NCBI RefSeq assembly: GCF_043641665.1
Contig: NC_092189.1
Location: forward strand, 16,522,833 to 16,586,832
Direction: 5' to 3'
Origin: Enoplosus armatus
Taxonomy: Eukaryota; Chordata; Actinopteri; Centrarchiformes; Enoplosidae
DNA length: 64,000 bases
Notes under the pieces: generated by a model
The model's input: the letters and a program-made list of their open reading frames with translations, nothing else
The model's database searches: none
Told to the model about the DNA's origin: nothing
Program-made: the position numbers and the translations under genes
Shown: positions 1-24,330 of the stretch, piece after piece
How the letters are laid out: each line of letters opens with the position of its first letter
Position numbering within the stretch: position 1 is the first letter of the stretch

Positions 1-12312
<12,312 letters not shown>

Positions 12313-13028
12313 TTAGTGTCTTCACTACTGTATAGTGTTCAGAAGCAGCAGCATGCCATCAGCAAATTCTTATTCAGAGAAGGGTTTGATAGTTAGAGAT
12401 AAGCTGCTGGAATAAACAATATATCATGCCTTGTGTATGAGCTTTTTAATACAAGCATATATGTCTGTAAGGCTTCTGCACTGCTTTACATATTTTCAAT
12501 AACACACAGAGCTGATTCGTTGTCAATAATACATCAATATGGCACTTTCTACATATATCAAAAGGGCTAGATCATCATCGCACACATGTACCATGCTAGT
12601 GTATTTCTTTGAAAATATGGGGGAGCCATTGCATGCGAAAAGAAGTGTAGCAGCAGTGTGTCAGTGTGTGAAGAGGGAGAAAGGGATATCATCCTCCTCC
12701 TCCTTCGTGACCGGCTGAAATGTCAGGAAGGAGTCAGAGAAAGACGAGATAATCAACGGTACGGATTCAGCCTTTACAAATGTGTCAGTTTGTTCTTGTG
12801 CCAACAAAGAGTAAGATGCAACCGTGTGACCTTTGGAGACAACAAAATGTTCTCTCATCTCAGGCCTGTGGCGCAGCCCCAGACAGGACCCATCATAGGT
12901 GTTAGTGTATGTGTGTGAGAGGTCACACTGTATTGTATACATGCATGTGAGCCTGTGTGCCTGTGATGGAGTCCATGGGCATCTTTGTGCGTCTGCTCAT
13001 CTGTGGTGTCCCCCCTTATGTATACATA

Positions 13029-13045
13029 TGTGTGTGTGTGTGTGT
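13029..13045. repeat. (TG)n tract
   Basis: 17-bp TG tract in the B-C intron. Confidence 0.9.
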
Positions 13046-13300
13046 CAGTAAGTGAAGGCATGGCCCTGTCTGTGCACTGATATAATAAGTGGCGACAGTA
13101 GCCCCCCCCCCTCCGCCATCTAATGCCCCTGTGGTCCTGATGTGTGTGTCGTGTTGGCAGCTAAGACAGAGGGATTACAGGGATTGTGGGAAAGGAACAA
13201 GGAAAGAGCAGCTCATCATGCCAGTCAATAGCAGAGCTTTGCTCCATGTCCAAGGACACAAGGCCTCATTGTCACTGTCTCCTTGTTGGATGACAAGGGC

Positions 13301-13303
<3 letters not shown>

Positions 13304-13375
<72 letters not shown>
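13304..13375. repeat. (GA)36 microsatellite
   Basis: 72-bp uninterrupted GA tract, followed by more purine-rich sequence to about 13435. It lies in the B-C intron about 1 kb 5' (in transcript terms) of exon C. Open frames of over 110 codons across it are translated low complexity. Confidence 0.98.
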
Positions 13376-13378
<3 letters not shown>

Positions 13379-15588
13379 GGGTAATGGAGAAGTGAAGTTA
13401 GTGATAGAAATAAGCATCATAGAGAGAGAAAGAAAATAATAAGAGAGAATGAAATGTGTTTTTGTATTATGTGTGTTATGACAATGTAAGAAGATGTTTT
13501 GCTTTGTCAGCTGCATCAAGTCGGTGAACACTTAAAAATCAACCTATATTTTATCACCACATCACGGCTGTGTAAACGATGCAGCTACACTCTTTAAGGG
13601 CTATTGACTGTGCACTTCGCTGCTGTTTTGAATTACAGCGGATGAGCGCTGTGCTGTACACTCAGTAATGACACAGTTAACTTGTGCATTTTGTTTAAGT
13701 GATGGGCAGCACTGGCAGCACGAATCAAATTGATTTCTGTCCTCATTGACTGACAGGACTCAATTCATTTTGGAAGTAATATCACTGCATTGCTCGACAT
13801 CTACGGCATAAATTATGAGATAAATTATGCAGATTACAAATAAAATCCTGCCGGCAAAACTTATTTTAAACAAACAAGTAATTCTGACTGTAAACATGAT
13901 TATGCCACATAATTATGTTGCTCTAATCACACAGCCCCACTAATTACCATAGCAACAAATATGTTTCCACTGATGTCTTATTTTCCCTTTACCATTCTCT
14001 TTGACGGCCCCTATTTTGCCGTTGGCAACAACTGATTGTATCAGGTCTCATTTTCTTGCCAACTCTGTATATTGTAGGAGGACATACAGGAGATAAACAA
14101 TCCTCATGAGATGTGTTTTCAAAAATAATCTTCAGGGCAGAGAACCAGATTTAAACCTCCTCGGAACATAAGACAAAAGACCTGGTTGCTCTCGAATCTG
14201 CTCAAATGTCCTGTATGAATTTAAACAATGTTGATGTCGTCTCACCTACTCAAGATCAAAGTACAATATTTACAATAGGATTTTGAGTTATTCACACAAA
14301 GTCAGCTGTCCCTTGGTGAAGATCATCACTATACATATGGCGCCACCCAATGAGAGCTCAATTATTTATTCAAATGAAAACAATCTACAATATCTTTGAT
14401 CTTCTAATTGAGGTAAACAATGTATAAATGTAGGATTTAGGATCACTTACAGGCTTTTATATAGATTTTGACCGTATCTCATGGCCTTCTTCAGCCAGTG
14501 GAACTTGTTCAAGCGTCCTAAGTACGTAACCTCACTGTGGTGATAACAGGTAGTCATATTATTAATGTAACTGAAGCTGACATTTTTGCTTAAAGTATAT
14601 AAAATGTTGGGAAGAAGAAGAGAATGATGTTGAGATTGACTTTATTTTAACTAATGGCTAAAATAGAGAAGATTTTCTTTGCAAACTAAATAATCTAATT
14701 AAAAAGGTTTAGAAAAACGAGAACAATAAAATACAGCATGAGGAAGAAAAGATGCAATAAAAAGACTGAAGTCAGAAGTGTAATGCAGCACTTCAAAGTA
14801 ACCCAAAAGGTCAGAAGATTTTTCCCCTATGATTATCTCCCATGATAGACGGTGTCCTTTGTGGCCTTGATTCTACCTAATAACCCTTAAATAAAACACT
14901 GAAACTCTGCAGTCTAGAGTCCATGTTTATGACTGGCTCTGTGCCCTGATCCCCTCTGCTGTAAAGTAGGAAAACCCGGTGCAGGTACTGTGTACATATT
15001 GCTCAGGGGGGTATGTAAATTCAGAGTTAGAGTCATCTGAAAAAAACAAAAAAATAAAATGTGTGGTTTTGCATAATAGCACCTTAATGCCAGGTGTGGT
15101 TGTCAGGAACACTATTGACGCGCCACATTCTCGCTTTCAGGCTCACCGAGGCCATGAGGCGAAGTGAGTGTGTGTCACACTCATGGCCTCTGGTGTGTCT
15201 AAGATGGAGATTATAAGTACTCCTCTATCTATACCTGGCTGGAAAACTGAATGCTGTGCAACCCACAGGTCCAATCCAACAACAAGGGCCAGGCAGCATT
15301 TTCCTTTTCCAGGTCTGTTCTTTCAATAATTCATGAGGTGTGTTCTTCCTTGACCCTGCACAACACAATACATCTCCCACAGCATGGCTCCCCTCCCATG
15401 CATACAAGTTTGCCAGTCCAATGAGGGAGCAATGAGTATTTCCAACTGCTCAGTTGCACCAGTGATCTCACACAGAGAGTGTCACTGCTATATCTCATTT
15501 GAATTTTACAAACACTACAGCGCCTTGGCTTTAAGCAGCAAATGTGTTTATTAGCCATCTGTTACACTGTGTGCCAGGGTGTGTGTGT

Positions 15589-15603
15589 GGGGGGGGGGGG
15601 GGG
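15589..15603. repeat. G homopolymer (15 bp)
   Basis: Follows a short GTGTGTGT stretch; a single mononucleotide G run on the plus strand. Confidence 0.95.
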
Positions 15604-17921
15604 TGGCTTCAATAAGTTATAGGTTACAGATTGTGAGACTTCTGCTCTGTGCTATAGATGTATTCCCATATTGATAGGTGACCTCCAAAATCTGGTGCAA
15701 TGATTTTTATGACTATGTCAGGCTAGCGTAAGTAAAAGATACTGAGGAAAGATGACAGTGATTCAGCAAGAAGGTGGAGAGAGAGTGGCACTGTCAGAGC
15801 ATCATCTTCACCATTATCAGCATGATTATGATAATTTGTCATATTGTGAAGGAATTAGCAAGATTTAGAAATATCAAACGGGCTCAAAAGTGGACGGATG
15901 CACCCACACACACAGACACACTCGCAAATCATCATTCTAATCTCATAGATGCTCTATCTCGCTACTTTGTGAACCCGGCCTGGGTCTTTTGGTCTTATTA
16001 GAAAGTCACTCAATTAACAAGGAAGACTGTTAGCTCATCCCAGCCCATCTGCTGCGCTTTGATAACTCATTAATGGAAAAATCCTCATCCCCCATGCTCC
16101 TGGTCAGGATTACACATACAGACCCTGCGATTGCATTTCACTCATACTCTATTTCAGAATATGGCAGCAGCATTAAATTAACAAATTGTTGGACTCTCCG
16201 AATACTGACTCCGTGTGCTGAAATCAAATAATATTTCATTGGCCACAGAAAAAAAAAAGAAGAGAATAGGACCGGAGTGAGGGAGAGAAAGAGAATGAAA
16301 CAGAAGGAAAATAGAGTTAATGGATTCTCTTATCAGTTACATTCAGTTCTGTGAGGACTGTCTGTCAATGCGTTTACTCAAATGCCTCATGTCGGTCGGG
16401 TGCATTAAGCCCTTGCTTTTTAGTAAAAGCAATTTAGGGTGACTGTATTGCAATGGAATTCTTTAATACTGCAGATGCTTTGTGCTGTGAATGCATTACA
16501 CAGGGCAATGCGACATCGAAGTTAGCGAAGATGTTTTGTCTGAGTCAAACAACTCAATGTCTCAATATTGAAATAAATGGAGGCACGCGAGGCATATCAA
16601 GAAGTTAAATTCAGGGCTCTTTTTAAAATCATTAGCTGCCAAGGAGTCACAGTTGTTCATTAGATTTGCAATTTGGGACGAATCAGTGGTGATTGATGTG
16701 GGTCGTCTTTATCAAAGATAAATAACTAGCAGACATCTCCCCAAAATTCCTTCACTGACAAGAAAAGCTGAGGAGGATGCTGCAAAGGAGCTAGCTCAGT
16801 TGTTTTCACAGGGTAAGAAAATAAAAACAACATTCAAGTAGAAACAACCATTGATTCCTTGTGCTCTGCAAGCAGATGGGATTAGCCTTTCTGTCAGCAG
16901 AGCTGAAGAGCCAAAAACTATAAATAATATCTGAAGAATATGGTGATTAAAGGATTGTTTTTATATGAATACATTAACTTATAACCAGCCACCCCCCACC
17001 CCCAAATTCAACCACACCACAACACTTCATCCCACTCACTTCCCTCCCCTTATCCATAGCAGGAAAGTTTAAATCAGTAATAAAATATTCATATGCAGCT
17101 ATTTGCTTGAGAGAATAATTTATTTTCTTGGGTGGATGCCTCTTTTAGAGATATGCAACGCTGGAATCCTTGAGGGAGCACTGTGTTGTGTGCTGGTGCA
17201 CTTTGATCAGCGGGAATGAAAAGTTGGTTTCAGATGGGGATCAGAGTAAAGAGAGGAGAAGGATTCAGACAAGGGGACCTTGCCATTTACGTTAATGGAT
17301 TGTGAAGACTGAGAGCGTGCCTTCTGGACACCATGTCATCATCCTGACACCGGGAAGTTTTGGGGCGGTGCCAGGAGGGATGGATAAACTGTAGAAGCTG
17401 GAAAAGCAAAGACATTTGAATAAATGTTTAATAGGCTTGTCTAGTCAGGAAAAAAGGAAGTCTTTTACCTTGCCACAATATTACTTCTTTAACAACTATC
17501 TGCTTTTCCCCATGTGCTTTATTCACTGCAACCTATAACACTGGCAAGAAGCAGACAGATTTTCTTGTTTTACTTTTATGCAGTAAATTCAGATTGTACT
17601 TCTCTCACTTGTCACTTTCTACTTGTATTGTAGGCATTTAGACAAACATTTAAACGTGTTTAGAACCAACACAGTAAATTATGTATAGTCATTATATGGA
17701 ATAAATTCTACGAGTACTTTTTATTACTTTATATTTTTAAAGAGTGAATATGTCCCATAATCATACATTTTACAGAAACCTTTTCCCAGCAATACACAAA
17801 ATAATGTTAAACTCTCAGGTGGAGAGTGAAATGCAATTTCATCTACTTTAGGACTAAATCTTAACCTCCTTTCTAGATTCATTAGCTCTTCCAGCAAGAT
17901 CTGCAATGCCCCATAGTGACA

Positions 17922-17924
<3 letters not shown>

Positions 17925-17966
<42 letters not shown>
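17925..17966. repeat. (CA)21 microsatellite
   Basis: 42-bp uninterrupted CA tract in the B-C intron, preceded by GCG. Confidence 0.98.
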
Positions 17967-17967
<1 letters not shown>

Positions 17968-20081
17968 GCAGAAGCTATGTTTTAACAGGTTAAGAAGCTT
18001 GCCCAAGCCTCTTTTATCAGTACGACACTGACATTATACATTCTCCTCTTCTCAGCATTTCTACTTTCAAATAATATATTCTAATCTGTTTTATAACTTT
18101 GTCTTTTTCTCACAGCTCCCAAGTCAGTACTAGATGTTTCTTAATCAGTACTGGCAGGAAGAAAGAGTTCACAACTAGCTACTCTTCTCTTAAAAATAAA
18201 AAGCTGATTTAAGCACCTGACATGCAGTATACTCAGGTAAAAGGATGTACAGTACAGTACATAGAAAAGATGTGAGCTTCTGTCCACTTTATAATTTACG
18301 CGTTTCTGTACTTCTGTTTTCATGCGTTGTGCTGTGCTTTAAAACGAAGGGTCTCATAACATATTTGCATATGATACATATACAGATTTAAAACACATGC
18401 CACATCCAGCATGTTGATTGGAAATTATCCAATGATGACATATAACTGTATTTTACTATATCATCATTCATCATCAGTTTATAAAGCAGCCTCCACTTGT
18501 AGGAGTCCACAGGAGGAGACACAGTTGCACTTATATCTGCTTACAACTACATCATATTTTTTTATAAACCATTTATTACATGTTTATATGCTGATAATAC
18601 ATACTACAAATAGGGGGGACCTAAAGTAAAGTGTTCAAGAAGAGACCTATATTCACAACCTTTCCAGAAGAAAGTGAAAAAGAAAAACTTCAGTGACAAA
18701 AAAGAGGTTATGTCAGAAAAATCTTTGGCAGACGCAGTGGCATTATGACCTACTAAAAGATGGCATATGGAAAGAAATCGCACAGCAGGTGAGTGTGGTT
18801 ACATTCTTGCAGAGCACTGTTTGAGAACTTAAACAAAAAAAATAAAAGCATGGCAGGGCCAACCAAGGGAATAGAAAGACTAAAATAGGTGGTCAGAAAA
18901 TCTGGTGCACTCTCTCAAACCAAAAACTTTCTGGCATTTTTAGCTGAAGAAAGTGAAATCACCCCCAGAACGGAAAATAGCAGCTGATTGGCTCAAAAAC
19001 ACCCATCTTAACGGACTACCAGATGACAGGCATGGAAATGGTTCTACCCTTGCTGCTCTCTTCTAGATTACAGTTGGGAGTTATCTCTGAGTGAAAGCAT
19101 GGAGGAAAATTATAACAGAAAGCCAGAGTTCTGAACTGAGTTTGAAAGATGCAGGCATTTCTACCAGGCAGGGAGGGTTCAGTAAAAAGCATTGAATAAG
19201 TTTTATAACGGGAAGAGAGGGGTCGAGTGTTTTCAGATCTTGACCGCTCAGAGCAGCTCAGCGTACTTGTGTTTCACTATATTCTGGTCACTTTATTTGG
19301 TGAAAACACACCCATACAAACTTCTCTGAAAACACATAAACCCTCAAAAAATGTCTTTTGTTCGACATTGAATTACTGATCATAAAATCACGCACTATTA
19401 CGGATCTTACACATTTCCACAGAAGTTAATCCAACTAAAAGGAGTCACCCTGTGCTCTTGCAAGTATATTTGAGCTGCTGTATTCATTGAAACTCTGCAC
19501 GTCTCAGACAACAGTACGTTTCCTCTGAGCAAAAGGAGCTCTCTACAGGATTCCCAAACTGTCTGTGTGCCATGACGGGGAGAGCCCTGTGTGATTGGCC
19601 ATGAACGTCCCAGCCTCTAACATACCTACCTATAATGCATGATAGTGTATTCTTTCTTGATCCCGGCTCATGCACACGTGTGTCACAGGTGCGCCAAGCA
19701 AGCCTGGCCCCCGAAATGTTTAGCACGCTCCTGACGCACTGGGCAGGGCACACTTGGCTGTGATCCAGGGCAGCCCAACCCCCGCTGAAAATATGTTCCC
19801 ACACGCATGAGTTTCATCGAGAGAGGTGTAACAGTGTAATGTTTGCACGTTTTCACCACCAGCCAGGACCTACTGAAAGGTTCAGGAAAATGTTTGCATG
19901 TTCAATACAAATTCTGTTCTCATTTCAATGACACTCAAAGTGTGTAAGCAAGTGAGAGTGTGTGCAAAAGAATGTGCATGTGTGGGTGGTGGCTTCTGTT
20001 AGTCTGTGTGTTCATTTTGAAGGAACAGTAAACATGAGACCTTTCATATACATGTTCACAAACCATAAAATATGTACTCAC

Positions 20082-20246
20082 CATGAAGAGGATGCGGAAG
20101 TTGGCCAGTTCTCCGAAGAAATCCTCCACACTGACCGAGTGGGGGTCAAAGGCAAAATAACTGCCTATGTTCTCGTAGAGTTTCTGCATGTTTTTGTGCA
20201 TCGTGGACAGTTTTTCATACTGCTCCCGGGCATGCTTGCAGAAGCC
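20082..20246 (-). CDS. diaph2: DIAPH2-like formin, FH2 C-terminal exon (exon B)
   Basis: Internal exon of 55 codons, phase 0 at both ends. It reads GFCKHAREQYEKLSTMHKNM, then QKLYENIGSYFAFDPHSVSV, then EDFFGELANFRILFM. This is the end of the FH2 'post' region. The stretches REQYEKLSTMH, KLYEN, YF-FD and EEFFG-L-NFR are family hallmarks, and REQYEKLSTMH with KLYEN favours DIAPH2 over DIAPH1 or DIAPH3, judged from memory of the families. The donor is canonical and strong (ATG|GTGAGT, 20081-20076). The start is set by homology and by the AC end of a U12-type intron (20248-20247): the first four residues GFCK align with the family's SFIK directly after exon A's EQMS. A decoy AG lies 12 nt inside (20236-20235), but it is not in phase with any GT donor at the end of exon A. 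Confidence 0.93.
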
Positions 20247-20265
20247 GTGAGAAGGACAGAGTCAA
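20247..20265 (-). other. U12-type branch site and AC 3' splice site
   Basis: Minus-strand sequence before exon B reads TCCCTTGACTCTGTC, then CTTCTCAC, then exon. CCCTTGACT matches the U12 branch consensus TTCCTTRAY with about one mismatch. The branch A is at 20262, 15 nt before the end of the intron, inside the short spacing typical of U12 introns. The intron ends in AC (20248-20247), which pairs with the AT donor 31 kb upstream in the transcript. Confidence 0.85.
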
Positions 20266-21639
20266 GGGAAAACGAGCAAAAACATGTCTAAAACACAGTT
20301 AAAACGTATTTAGAATCTACTGTAATCAGCAATATTATGACACCTCACAAATGTGTTCATTTGTGAAAAGACAAGCCATTGTGAGAAATGATCACTTCAG
20401 AGGCTTTACAGTATTCAAAAAAGGCCACCTATGTGAAGGTCAGCAAAACAAAACTCTGGATAAAGAAGGGTCAGAGGCAATCTAATGTGCCATTACAATA
20501 ACCTCTCCAATTCACTTTGGAGTCAATGGCATGGTGAGCTAATAGCTGCAACCCTGGAGTAATGGAAAGGTGTTTTGTAGTCAGCAGCATGACACAGATG
20601 GTTGCTGGAAAAGCTGATTGCAGTCATTGTTCTATTGTTTCTCCCAACAACAGTGGGGTCAGGTTGTTTTGAACTTCACAGCTCACGTCGCACTGTGTAA
20701 TTTACTGAACAGGCGGAGCACTTTTCTCCTGGTGAATGGCTATTGACAGCCGGCATCAGTTAAACATTATCACAGCAGCCACTGACCTCATGGAGACTGT
20801 GCTTGGACACTTGGACTCACACACCCTGGGTGGGATGGGGACAACACGACTTCACACAACACACACACAAACAAATGCACCGTGTAAACACATGCATGTA
20901 CATGCCTGCAAACATAGACAAGAATGGAAAAAAAAAAAAACAACTACCAACAGTATGAACTCCACCAGCACTTGTTTCGATGCCTCAGCAATGGTGTCCG
21001 ACACCTGCTGTGTTTTCAATCATTTCATCTTCCTCATTATATTATGTTATCCAAGTTATTATACCTATAATATCTGCAATAGCTCAAAGATTATCACTAT
21101 GATGTGCGATTTAATTATTACAAATTTAGTTTTATTTTTATAGCTCTGGCCATCAGTTATTGATTATGATAGCATTGTGCTTACAAGTAATTGCTGAGAT
21201 CTCAGGACGTGGCAACATTTCTAAAAATAGGTCCAACGGAGCAACAAACATGATCAGTAAAATGATCAGAAAGGTGAAAAAGCTACCACTTTATCTTGAG
21301 CTGAGCTATATCACTGGACTGAACATGATGTCATACTATATCTGCGTTTCACCCTATATTACACTTTATATCCCATACTATACTGTACTGTAATGTATGT
21401 ATATATGTATATACATATACTATTTTATGCTGTTTACTGCATCATCATACATCACATCTCGACAACTCAAGGTATAATTGCATAATCATATATAATATTC
21501 TGGTGTACACTGTTATAGCTGACAGTATCATATTACTCTTATGTATACTATAACCTGCTGACTTTGCTACTAATCACACCACTATGTACTCATGTACAAC
21601 AGTAGTTGTGGGTACCGTGTGTGCACTGCTATTTCCTGT

Positions 21640-21822
21640 TTGAGTTTGACTGCTCTTGTATAGTTTCTATTTGATTCTATTCTTATTTTCATTTTACATA
21701 CTTATAATTTATCTATCTTAAGTTTCCCTATTTATCTGTACTTATATCTGTCTTTATGCTGCTGTAACACCCCAATTTCCCCCCCTGGGGCATCAATAAA
21801 GGATTATCTTAATCTGTTATAC
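21640..21822 (+). mobile_element. LINE-type 3' end (truncated copy)
   Basis: A T-rich stretch with repeated 'TTATCT', 'TTATATCTG' and 'ATTCTTATTT' words leads to TGCTGTAACACCCCAATTTC, a C run, GGGGCATCAATAAAGG and ATTATCTTAATCT. The block 'GCTGTAACA...AATTTCCCC...GGG..AATAAAGG.TTATCTTATCT' is a tail I know as very common in teleost genomes, at the 3' end of a non-LTR element. AATAAA is at 21795-21800. No reverse transcriptase is visible upstream, so this is a 5'-truncated relic. The exact LINE clade is not certain. Confidence 0.65.
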
Positions 21823-24030
21823 TGGAGTTCTGTGTAAATTCAATTCAAAATGTCAGTAAATAAAGTGCATTGACTGGTCAGTGGCTCCATGTCTCTAATT
21901 CTAATTGGCCAGACATGACATGCTTGAACTGTTGGTTAAAGGTATAATAATAATTAAGTGCTCCTTTGTCAAATTGAATATGTGTGATCTGTGCAACTGA
22001 TTCTGATGTATTCTCCTATTGAACTGATAATAAATACACAGTTGTCATCAAGCAACAAAGAGCAGCATGTTTCGGATTGTTCTTTGCCTCTACATGTTAT
22101 GCTTACTTACTAAGGCAGCAGCTTCTTCTCTGTGTCACGGGTACAGTTACAGGCAATTAGTGCTCATATGCAGTCGCCTTGGCAACATACACAGGCTGGT
22201 GGTACAGCATGTGGCCTGTGATTGTCAGGGCTTAACAGTTATCAAGATATTGTTCTTTGTGAGCAATCTGTCACTATTATGTGAAAGCCACTGTTTTTTC
22301 CACAATGCCATTTATATATTGTTTGTTTGTTTGTTCTGTCGTCTTGGTAGACGTCCATGTTGAGGTCCAGGGATTGTTCTGTGTCCCTAGGCAAGTTATT
22401 AACTCACACTTCCATTCCATGCGGATATAAATAAAACACTCACATGTGCCTGTATGTGTGTGATGTATTTGTGCTCTTACTGTACATATGCTCACATGTA
22501 AGCGTGCGTGTGTGGAAGGGCCTTTGTGTAGCTGAGAGGGGATAAAAGCACTGACAGGATAGGCTGGTTGGATTACCTCCCTGCAAGCTAGTGTTTACCA
22601 AAACAGCGATGGCACAGTCCAGGATAGCAGCAAGCCCACACATGGGCCCAATGGACGGACTCATCTTTCTGTCTTTCCTCGTCCCTGTCTCTATCTCCTC
22701 GTCTGCCTGGACCTGATTTATCCTCCTTGCTTCTGTCAGACTGCCTTTATCTCTTCTTTTGTCCACCTCCCCCTCACTCCAGTTGTGTGCGAAAACTCAG
22801 GGGCCCGACGGATAGATGTGAAAGTAAAAGTTTGCCAAAGAAAGATATCTTTTCAACATCCAAACTCCTGACAGAGTTGTACTGTATTGGAGTTGTATTT
22901 GTTTAGTAAAGTCTTGAAATGATCCTTGTAAAGAAAAATCCCTTTCTAGGGACCAATCCAACATGAACAACCATATGGTGCAGTGTCATTTATTAGTGAA
23001 ACTGAACCTCAGTGCTTCACACTAAAATACTAGTGCAGTCAGTTTCGAGTGCTAGACTGAGCTTCATTTAAAATGTCCCCTCTCAACAACGCCTAATTGG
23101 TCAGAGTGGAAAATTGACTCCAAAGGATAAAATGATAATTGTACAATCATGAAAAGCATAAATATTTATAATGCTTAACTGAGAACAAGGATCAGCAACA
23201 GGCTCATGCCAAAAAGTAAGCCAGACATTAATGTGTCAATTTAGCAGCAAAAGACATGTTGATATCATTCTGGCATGGAAATGCATATTAACAACATTTA
23301 GATAAAATATTGATTCCACTCTACAGCAGAGTCCACATGGCCTTTAGCTCAGGAAATGTTCAGACCACAACTGTTGCCTCCCTTGAAGAATGGTAGTTAA
23401 AAAACATTGAGGCAGTGGTTACTTTTGGTGCTTGTTGTGGCTTGTGGCTCTATGTGTTTCTTTTTCTGTCTCAGTCTCTCTCCCTCTCTCTCTCTCACCA
23501 CACACTCAAATACACGTGTATGCACATGCACAGTGGTAGATGTGTCCCGCTGGGGACTGGACTGAGGCTGGCTGGGCTTTTGCTCCTTGTATTTCCACAT
23601 CAAAGACATGTCATATTGATGGAGCCTGACGCACACTATCCTGCAGCAACACAACTGGTACGGTAGAGGCTTCAGCAAACACACATACAGCCACAGAATG
23701 AACAGGCAAATACACACACACACATATATATATGTATATATAGTGCACACACTCACACACTCATTTTTGGTCTCTCTGTCAGGTTGTCCATTACTCTTTT
23801 CTTTCCCTCTGTTTCTCACAGTCATTGTAGCCTTTATTGTCTCTCCTTCTCCAAAGATAAATCTCTTTCTATTTCTTTCTCCTTTCTTCCTGTCCACCAC
23901 CGTCTCTTTCAAACACACTTCCTTTATAATTCTCTTTCTACATTTCCCCTTGATATTCTCTCCATTAAATTCTCTCACTCAAACAAGAACTCCCTTCGTT
24001 CTCTCCTACTCAGAGTGAACTTTCAGAAGT

Positions 24031-24108
24031 ATGCTGTCTGAGCTGTGTCTGCTGTTCATGTCACTTGGGCTCGACGCAGAGCAGGGAGCAGAGGCGATGG
24101 GTCTCAAG
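24031..24108 (+). CDS. Candidate first exon of a nested, unrecognised secreted-protein gene
   Basis: Opens with ATG at 24031 and reads MLSELCLLFMSLGLDAEQGA then EAMGLK (26 codons). It ends in phase 0 at AAG|GTAAAG, a good donor. The core LCLLFMSLGL is hydrophobic, so it could be a short signal peptide, although E4 and the lack of an early basic residue make it a weak one. A TGA (24016-24018) lies in frame upstream, which supports this ATG if the exon is first. If the AG at 24025-24026 is a real acceptor, the exon would be internal instead. About 250 bp of pyrimidine-rich DNA lies upstream. It sits antisense inside the formin's U12-type intron. I do not recognise the protein; chance is a real alternative. 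Confidence 0.35.
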
Positions 24109-24173
24109 GTAAAGCATCGTGCAGCCTTTGGTTGCCCCGACTCTGTTTGTCAGTCTCTGCTCTCCTCTTCTAG

Positions 24174-24330
24174 CTGTCCTCAGAGAAAAATGCTACCGCC
24201 TGCACTTCCTGTGCACTGAACCTCACCAACGCAGAGCAAGACAATTGCTCCAGGCCTGGAGGGCTCAATGTTGCAAATGTGGATGCTACCAAAGATATCT
24301 GTGGAGTGCTTACTGGATTTTATTCTAATG
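24174..24330 (+). CDS. Candidate second exon: cysteine-rich, sequon-rich extracellular segment
   Basis: A 157-nt stretch bounded by a good acceptor (CTCCTCTTCTAG) and a strong donor (AATG|GTAAGA). The phase-0 frame, matching the preceding exon, is fully open: LSSEKNATACTSCALNLTNA, then EQDNCSRPGGLNVANVDATK, then DICGVLTGFYSN plus one base. It has four cysteines (ACTSC, DNC, DIC) and three N-X-S/T sequons (NAT, NLT, NCS) within 25 residues, a composition typical of a folded secreted or cell-surface domain. The frame has a TAG exactly at the acceptor and a TAG soon after the donor, so it makes sense only if spliced at both ends. The intron before it would be 65 bp, short but within teleost range. 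I cannot name a family. A 52-codon open stretch can arise by chance, and another frame here is also open (a 70-codon ORF, 24119-24328). Confidence 0.4.

Noticed and set aside
13089..13531. ORFs of over 110 codons on both strands (RERERER / SLSLSLS)
   Set aside because: Direct translation of the (GA)36 microsatellite.
19484..19804. 106-codon minus-strand ORF close to exon B
   Set aside because: On the formin strand and cysteine-containing, so an extra exon was considered. Exons B and C already join in phase and match the family without an insertion.
20234..20236. Conventional AG acceptor (TTCTGCAAG) 12 nt inside exon B
   Set aside because: It looks good locally, but it would delete GFCK, which the family conserves as SFIK, and it cannot keep the frame with any GT donor of exon A.
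22067..22363. 98-codon plus-strand ORF with a signal-peptide-like start (MFRIVLCLYMLCLLTKAAAS)
   Set aside because: The start is suggestive, but the rest is hydrophobic and cysteine-bearing without a pattern, and it runs into a GTTT repeat. No splice or family support, so it stays a weak possibility only.
23397..23978. 193-codon minus-strand ORF, the longest in the window
   Set aside because: It translates the complement of a pyrimidine-rich and CA/TA-repeat region. The K/R/E-rich and C/V-rich runs follow from that.
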